A stretch of 64,000 nucleotides of DNA, taken from positions 3,492,157 through 3,556,156 of the forward strand of contig NC_049985.1 of assembly GCF_000003815.2 (NCBI RefSeq). The letters are read 5' to 3'. This document shows, one piece after another, positions 57,713-64,000 of the stretch. A model generated the notes under the pieces. That model ran no database searches. It was not told where the DNA came from and was given only the letters and a program-made list of their open reading frames with translations. Both the position numbers and the translations under genes were made by a program. Position 1 is the first letter of the stretch. Every line of letters begins with the position of its first letter. Source of the stretch: Branchiostoma floridae (taxonomy: Eukaryota > Chordata > Leptocardii > Amphioxiformes > Branchiostomatidae).

Positions 57713-57766
57713 CAACCGGTGAGATTTTTGGTTCTAAAGGTTAACGTTAACAGTCCTGCAGCCTAC

Positions 57767-57814
57767 CTGCATGGATGTCATCCATAAACTCCTGTCCGTG
57801 CGGCCTGGCATGTT
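57767..57814 (-). other. Candidate 48-bp exon
   Basis: Minus strand: acceptor ATTGACTCTACTTCCTGCAG, 48 bases (16 codons, GC-rich), donor CAGGTAGGC. The surrounding 57750-57950 is GC-richer than its neighbours and unique in the window. Product not recognised. Confidence 0.3.
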
Positions 57815-58552
57815 CTGCAGGAAGTAGAGTCAATGGAGGAGGTCGTCTGTGAAGCAAGGAGCGACAACAAACATCGCCAGAATGTTTGCCTCTCGTCAGC
57901 CGTGCGTGAAGTTGTGACGAGTCCGTACCGTGCCGCACATTCTTCGGTCAGCTAAAGCCTGAAAGCATGGCATGGGTACCGTAGATTGAAAACAATTACA
58001 TGTCATGCAAACTGGGTTAGTGAAAGACAGCTGATCTCAGTCTGTTTACTCTAAACTCTGTCCTTTCTTTCCCACAATATACATTGAAGCCACCAGCTCT
58101 GCGTAAGGACCTCCTGGCCATTGATAACCCTATAGTCAAACATTATACTAGGACATATAAAAGAACTATAGAAGGACCAACTGGCCAATGATTTACAGTC
58201 AAACCTGTAGTCTAGTGACCACCTCTACATAAGGACCACCTGACCATTGATAATACAGTCAAACCTGTGCTAGAAAGTACCACCTGGCCATTGATATACA
58301 AAATGTACCTCAAACCTGTACTAGTGACCTCACATATATAGGAACACCTGGCCATTGATATACAGTCAAACCTGTATCAATAACCACCTCTACATGAGGA
58401 CCACCTCATGTCATTTTTATCACTTTTTGACAGCTTCTTAGCATGAAAATTTTTCTCTGTACAGTGACTAACTTTACTAGGTCCCTTGATTGTTCCAATG
58501 CTCAAGTTGTACAGAATTTGCTACAAGGGTTTTTTTCAGGTGTTCAGAGACT
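57815..58552. other. No gene beyond the candidate exon
   Basis: Remainder of the GC-rich patch to 57960, then the 63-bp tandem repeat and AT-rich sequence. Confidence 0.5.
58125..58410. repeat. ~63-bp tandem repeat of the TACAGTCAAACCTG family
   Basis: Four to five units of TACAGTCAAACCTGTA, GTGACCACCTCTACATAAGG and ACCACCTGGCCATTGATA. The unit contains one terminus of the mini-element at 3135-3316. Confidence 0.75.
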
Positions 58553-58905
58553 TATTTCACTTCAGAATCTACAGAATGTATTTAGCCTTACAATTGTAGG
58601 GTTACAGTCTGTCATCAGAGCAGTGTTTCACCGCTGTTGGGCCCATAAAGTGGTGTTCTCTTTTTCCCAGAAGTCATAATTCTACAGTCTACAGTTGTAT
58701 GTCTTTCCCTTTTCCTCCCCCACACTTTCTTATCTTTTTCACTTCAGAATCTATGTTTACAACTGTAGCGTTGAAGTCTGTCATCAGCTTTTTCACTGTT
58801 GGGCCCATACAGTGGTGCTCTCTTGTTCCCAGAAGTCATAATTCTACAGTCTACAGTTGTATGTCTTTCCCTTTTCCTCCCCCACACTTTCTTATCGTTG
58901 CCTTC
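58553..58905. repeat. ~175-bp tandem duplication
   Basis: Two units (about 58553-58739 and 58740-58905), nearly identical over AGAAGTCATAATTCTACAGT through TTCCTCCCCCACACTTTC. Homogeneity indicates a recent duplication. Confidence 0.8.
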
Positions 58906-59495
58906 GGAAAGGTTGTAATAGAACGAGCCAATGGATAACGTTACATAATAGCAGCCAATGACAGGGCAATATTTCATGGTTTTGTTCAGAACACCTTTCA
59001 CTGCGGGAAAATAGACACATCCTTTTGATTGCAGAGGTAGCGGTGTGTCCCACCGTGTGACAGCTTTTATTTGACGTGTCACTCACATCACTACCTCTTT
59101 TCTTCGTGTCCGTACTTGAAGTTGCCAAGCGTGTGACGTTATCGGCTCGCTACGATTAACACTCTTTTTCTGAAAAGGCCAGCAGCAGGTTTTCAAATAT
59201 GACTATTGCCATGGCCTGCCACAATCTCAACATGTCATTTTCTGTGAGCTCTTTTGAAAACTCCAACTGAAATCTATTTTGAAAATAGAGGTTGAAACAG
59301 AAAAAGTTGAATATGCCAAATCCATTTCCTTACTACGTGACTGTGTAACGGACTTCCCCTATCATTTTTTTTTTCATATTGATCAGCCTGGTCCATAGCA
59401 TGTTACTACAACTGCCCATGATCTTGTTGCATGGATGAATGTGCAGTGCAACATTTTCGCATCATCATCATCATCATCATGATCTTCGCTGCATG
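58906..59495. other. No gene seen
   Basis: Plain sequence ending in an (ATC)n tract (59461-59482). Confidence 0.55.
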
Positions 59496-59710
59496 TCAGT
59501 GTTTCCTGAGGCAGGCCGTCATTTTTCTCCACACTTTTCTATCTGCTGCTGTCCATTGCATCCATTGCAACCCCTCCCAAGTGCATCCAATCTCGGCAAG
59601 ATCTTGCTCCACATAACTCCACCATGTCATGGTTTGTCCCCCCCCCCCCCCTTCTTCCTTCTGCAAGGCACCAGTTCACATTTGTAGACATGCTGCATGT
59701 GGGAAAATGA
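59496..59710 (-). mobile_element. Non-LTR retrotransposon ORF tail, frameshifted
   Basis: Minus strand: VYKCELVPCRRKK, then a G run (59638-59651) that breaks the frame, then MTWWSYVEQDLAEIGCTWEG and AADRKVWRKMTACLRKH with a stop at 59496. This W-rich ending is typical of non-LTR retrotransposon ORF2 C-termini. It is followed by an (ATC)n tract (59461-59482). Same family as the 45-47.6 kb satellite. Confidence 0.65.
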
Positions 59711-60982
59711 CGGATGGGCGGCGGTGACATAATTGTCCATGCCAGGTAGCTTGTGTCCCGAGATAAGGCCGCACAATTTACACGCTGTCGTCTTCTGGAG
59801 CCCAGCCAAGCGCTTAAGAAGGAGTGGCTCCGCTTTCTCAGCGGTGAAACGTCTTGGAGTGTGTCCAAAACTGGGAGAGACGTTCAAATGGACTGGAACT
59901 TTATTGAAATGGACTGTGCAGCGTAAAAGTAAGCTATAAGTATAAGAACATTTTGCTTGGCTTTCATGCCCAATCCCATAGCTGTGCGATGAGTAGTGTG
60001 ATATAGCTGGGGGCTGTCTAAGTGCATCTTGTCCCTTCTGACAAGAGAAATGGATTTTTTCAAAGTTTTGAAATGTACCAGGGGTTATCATTCAGCTCGT
60101 TGTAGCCTCAGGTCTCATAATATTGATTCCAGTACTTACTAAGTCTAGAAGTATGTCATACACTTTCTTCTCTTTGTCAGCCATTGGACAAAAAATTAGC
60201 TCTGCTTTGGGATTGATAAAAAGTTTCTCGCTTTTTGTGCTACTTTCAAAGCCGTGCTTCTCTTTGTCAGCCATTTCACAACTTTAGTCCTACATGTATT
60301 AGCTGAGACTGCTTTGTAATTGGTAAAAAGTTTCTTGCTTTTATGTGCCACTCTCAAAGCTGGGAGACTAGTAAGTCTTGGGGCTAAAGTGCAGTCATTG
60401 CAGTTGCTAAGGACAAACCAATAGATATCCTTCAAGTTGGTTCTTTCACAACTTGGAGAAGTGATTTAGCAAGAAGCCAGTTCTGAAATAGAGAACTGGT
60501 AGGAAAGAATGTACAGACCTTCCCCAAAGGCTATGTATGACATTGTGTTCATCCTCCTGAGTTGAGGATTATTTTTATAAGATTTCAGAACCAGCAAAGA
60601 AAGAATTTAAATAAATCATTCAAAGTTTTGACAATTGTACAGTCAAGGCAAAAGCATTCCACCCAAATGTTCCATATATCAATGTTCAGTATACAAGTTA
60701 AGTGACATTTTGCGCACCATTTCCTAGGGGATTAACATCAAGTACTCCAGACCTAGTGGCTCTGCTGTAGCAAGAGAAGAAATTCTTGGACAATCTCCAA
60801 ACTTTGAGGAGACAGCCTAATTGACTGGAACTCCATTGAAATGGACTGTATAACAACACAGGGCAAAGGTGTCTACTAAAGCATTTTTTGCCATTTGTGC
60901 TTATCTTTCTAAACCCATAGGGAAATAAGTAGTGTCTTTGAACTGTCATAGACCCCGTTCCCACCAGGGTTCGCTCAGGTAG
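59711..60982. other. No supported gene
   Basis: A GC-richer minus frame (to about 60091) reads LLLKRLAGLQKTTACKLCGL but is unrecognised. GACTGGAACTTTATTGAAAT near 59895 recurs near 60825 as a short dispersed repeat. The 103-bp tandem is inside. Confidence 0.4.
60165..60365. repeat. ~103-bp tandem duplication
   Basis: CTTCTCTTTGTCAGCCATT and AAAAAGTTTCTCGCTTTT occur in both units. Confidence 0.65.
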
Positions 60983-61140
60983 TGGGACCGCGTGGTGCAA
61001 TCAGCAGCACGTTTGACTCAAATCCAGAAGGTTCTGAGTTCAAACCTTGCCGTGTCACCGATCTTGTACCCTTGGGAAATGCACTTTCCACGACTTTTCT
61101 CACTTCACTCAAGTGAAAAATGAGTATAAAGGCTACAAAG
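60983..61140 (+). mobile_element. tRNA-derived SINE with conserved core
   Basis: GGTTCTGAGTTCAAACCTTG (B-box-like), GATCTTGTACCCTTGGGAAA, then CACTTCACTCAAGTGAAAAA. Short frames across it are artefacts. Confidence 0.65.
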
Positions 61141-61372
61141 GTCTTCAGCAAGTTGAAGTTGGTAGCCTCAAAACAAAAGAAGGTACAGATTCTCATGGAA
61201 GCTCATCTGTGTTGGAAGTAACTAAACTTTCTTACGACACAAAAGTACACACGGATCAAATTTTCAACGACCACTGTTGCCTTTTTCAGGCTCAATACTG
61301 ATGACCAATCACTTCAGAATGTAAGCTCACAAGAGTTACAGACACGTGATCTTCTGGATTCATGGTGTCAGC

Positions 61373-61805
61373 TAGGGCTGGGTATCGGTACAGCGTACCG
61401 GTACAAAACCGTTTTTTCTTATTGGACCGGTCCAGAAAAACCGGACCCGAAAAAATTAGGTGGACCGGATGTTGGACCGGTTAGAAGATTAACATATTAT
61501 TTGATCAGGCATTCACACGTTTTGGCGCTTGCTGGTGGAAGAAAATAACAAGAGTGAAGTAGAGTAGAGTTTATTGTCATTTCTACCAAGTTTTACAGTC
61601 AATCGTACAGGTGCAGTTGGCGTTGCAGGATTTTAAAACACCAGTGTAAGTCCAATACTCCACCAAACAGTTTTCTTTGTAGTGAAATGGACCATTGGTA
61701 TGAGTCATACTGAATCAGGTCCAGGTTCAGGTCCGGACCTGGACCTGATCCTTTGCACCTGAACCGGACCTGGACCTGAATTTTCTGTACCGGTACCCAG
61801 CCCTA
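61373..61805. mobile_element. hAT-type non-autonomous element, second copy
   Basis: Starts TAGGGCTGGGTATCGGTAC and ends GTACCGGTACCCAGCCCTA, with a perfect 8-bp duplication GTGTCAGC on both sides (61365-61372 and 61806-61813). Internal sequence is related to 26950-27393. Confidence 0.88.
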
Positions 61806-61813
61806 GTGTCAGC

Positions 61814-62577
61814 AATTAGTCAAACGTGCCAGAAAGTTTATAATGCCTGCCGTCTCTGTTCAGTGATGGTTGGAGTGCCCTGACGTCTATGGCCTCCTTT
61901 ATACCACTGAACAGATTCGTTAGAATTGTCCAAACCGGCTCTGATAGGGGATTAATCTGGATTTATTGAATCCAGATCTGAAGGTAGATTTGGCAGATCA
62001 AATTGGGATTAAATCTGTGCCTGGGTAACGTTAAATCCCAATTTGTAAATCGAATTTGAAAATAGATCAATCAAAGTATAAAGTTTTTGACCCTTTTTTT
62101 ATGACTTTGTGTCTTGATCATGAATCAACTTGCTGTAATAATGTTTTGGAGACATCTGGTATCCGTGGCATTGCTTTTGGCTGTCTCAGTGCATCTCAGT
62201 CTCAGTGCAGTCTGTCCCAGTTGGAAAGAAAAGGTGGTGCATTGTTGATAACATCAAATTCTGCAGGAAAGTAATCAATAGTGGATATTGCTTTAGGCCT
62301 TGTGTATGGATGTACAATACTAAGCTTTCTCTTACATACATGAAGTTTGAAAGGAAATTGGTATTCTGTCAGTAGTATTGACAACATATCATTGAATGAG
62401 GCAAGATAACACATTTCTTAAGAGTGTATTACAAAGTTTAATTGAGTGATAAATGTATACATCGTAGCTTCTATTCATCCAAAGTCCCCTGATTCATCTA
62501 CAAACATTATGTTGTTGATTTTGCTGAATTCTCTAACTGGGACGGATCGATGTGTCATCAGTGTAAGTATTGAACGG
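61814..62577. other. No gene seen
   Basis: AT-rich; a short TTGGGATTAAATCTG / AATCCCAATTTG pair near 61999-62045. Confidence 0.5.
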
Positions 62578-62710
62578 AGTTAGTGGGATTGTGTGGCACA
62601 GCGGCAGAGTGTTTGTCGCATATCCCAGGTCCTGTGTTGATGATATGTTGCCGATCTTGTGCCCTTGGGAAAGGCACTTTGCTCAACTTTCCCCACTTAT
62701 TATTATATAT
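62578..62710 (+). mobile_element. tRNA-derived SINE with conserved core
   Basis: GTGTGGCACAGCGGCAGAG head and CCGATCTTGTGCCCTTGGGA core followed by AAGGCACTTTGCTCAACTTT, matching 60983-61140. Confidence 0.6.
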
Positions 62711-62749
62711 TATAGTCATTTGAATCGTAAAAAGTACTTATCAAAGGTA

Positions 62750-64000
62750 AAATCCACCCAAAATCTTTGCAGATCACCTTTACATTTTAAAGCTTTTACC
62801 TCTTTTGTTCATCTGAAAATGCCCCCTGCTGACAGAAAGATGTGGATACCAGGAAACACCTGAGAAGTCAAGAGCGTTGAGAGAAAATCCAAATTCCCAA
62901 GAAACCCAGGCACAGTGTGGTGTCCTTTGATCTCCTTGGCTTGCTGATCTCTTCCAGGATTTACCCAGATCGATCAGTCTTATTAGTCCACAGAGACAGC
63001 AAAGGCCTGGCAAATACATGATGACCATCATTGGTACAGTGTGAACTCAAAGTTGCTGTAACAGAAGAGTAGCTCTTCTCAATGTTAGGTACTTTCATGA
63101 TAGACAACCTGTCCTTGGTGCTGAAAATTCAAGTATAAAGCCATTACAATGGGCACTAAGCAAATCTTTGCAGATCACCTAAATCTACAACAGAATTTAC
63201 CAAAGAATGATATTATTGTAAATCTTGTAGCTCTTTAGTTCATCTGACGATGCCCCCTGCTGACAGAAAGGTGTGCATACCCGGAAACGCCTGAGAAGTC
63301 AAAATCTGAATTCCCAGTGCACAGTGTGGTGTCTTTTCATCTCCTTTGTGAGCTAATCTCTTGCAGGATTTCCCCAGATCGATCAGTCTTAGTCCACAGC
63401 AGGGTTCTAGCCAGAATCCGTCCTTTAGTCTTTTGATGGAATTTTGCTGCTAGGGATGGACAAAAATGTTGCCCATTCCGTCCTCTGTGACGGATAAAAA
63501 TCGGTATATAAAGAATATCATTTCAACCAAGCTGAGTCTACCAGCAAAATTTGCAGCAATTTTGAAATAGAGGGGTCTAGATTTCAAAATTTTCCCAGGG
63601 AGAATGCCCCTGGACCCCCATAGGATCGTTGCACCTTCGACAGGATTTCCATTCAAAATCCAGGGGATGGAAAAAAATTCAGGCTGGCTAGAACACTGGT
63701 TCACAGGGAATGAATTTCATAGCTAACCAGGCAGTTGGATAAAAATGACTTCTAAATTTCCCAAGTGATCTTTCCTTTGAACCCAGCCACAGTATGGTGT
63801 CTTCTAATCTCCTTGGCTTGCTGATCTCTTTCCGGATTCACCAGATTGATCAGTCTTACTCCACAGAGCAAAAATTTCATAGGTAACCATGCAGTTGAAT
63901 AAAAATTGCTTCTAAATTTGAAATTATGTTTCCTTTAACCAAGGCACAGTGCGGTGTCTTCTAATATCTTTTACTAGTTAATCTCTTCCTGGATTTCTGC
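62750..64000. repeat. ~400-bp tandem array running off the window
   Basis: Units at about 62752, 63160, 63780 and 63940 share CCCCCTGCTGACAGAAAG, GGCACAGTGTGGTGTC, CTTGGCTTGCTGATCTCTTC and GATCGATCAGTCTTA. A TIR element (63403-63694) is inserted in it. Confidence 0.65.
63403..63694. mobile_element. GGTTCTAGCCAG-type TIR element, second copy
   Basis: GGTTCTAGCCAGAATCCGTC at the left and GGCTGGCTAGAAC at the right, with the same interior as 12720-13074. It is inserted in the 62.75-64.0 kb tandem array. Confidence 0.7.

Noticed and set aside
58744-59082. 112-codon minus frame
   Set aside because: Overlaps a recent tandem duplication and has no recognised domain.
60983-62710. tRNA-like heads as functional tRNA genes
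   Set aside because: No complete cloverleaf; the conserved downstream core shows they are SINEs.

Overview
The window looks like nuclear DNA of a cephalochordate, most likely amphioxus (Branchiostoma). The reasons are a tandem pair of LRR / LRR-Ig cell-surface receptor genes with eukaryotic promoters and introns, many tRNA-derived SINEs and TIR mini-elements, 3' fragments of CR1-like and Penelope-like retroelements, AT-rich non-coding DNA, and two 100-N assembly gaps. The assignment is inference from gene type and repeat flavour; no sequence search was run.

Only two genes are well supported, both on the minus strand. The first (coding 15938-17410) encodes a 490-residue secreted-then-anchored protein: signal peptide, LRRNT, five LRRs, LRRCT, one Ig domain, a Ser/Thr/Pro stalk, a transmembrane helix and a short tail. 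The second (coding 23066-24286, 406 residues) is a close paralogue that lacks the Ig domain through one clean in-frame difference of 267 bp inside the single coding exon. In both genes a TATA box and initiator precede a non-coding first exon, then an intron, then an acceptor only five bases before the start codon. The two genes lie in a segmental duplication (about 14.5-21.1 kb and 21.9-26.7 kb). Later changes mark each copy: a CR1-like insertion and a duplicated splice donor in intron 1 and exon 1 of copy 1, and a fold-back insertion in intron 1 of copy 2.

The other ~55 kb is gene-poor. 0-14 kb: SINEs, nested TIR elements, degenerate tandem arrays and a Penelope-like 3' end with a hammerhead-like motif at 11.0-11.3 kb. 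27-34 kb: hAT-type and other TIR elements, two related Cys-rich exon-like blocks and an 84-bp minisatellite. 35-38 kb: two satellite-like arrays, one with a 373-bp higher-order repeat. 40-43 kb: a 0.93-kb TIR element with internal repeats and a second Penelope-like 3' end. 45-47.6 kb: a ~440-bp satellite that carries the C-terminal tail of a retrotransposon ORF. 49-64 kb: further tandem arrays, a CpG-rich block at 53.4-53.8 kb, possible small exons, LINE tails, a second hAT-type element and SINEs.

No tRNA, rRNA, CRISPR or bacterial-type operon was seen. Almost all other open frames are short and overlap repeats. The candidate exons listed are low-confidence and unidentified.
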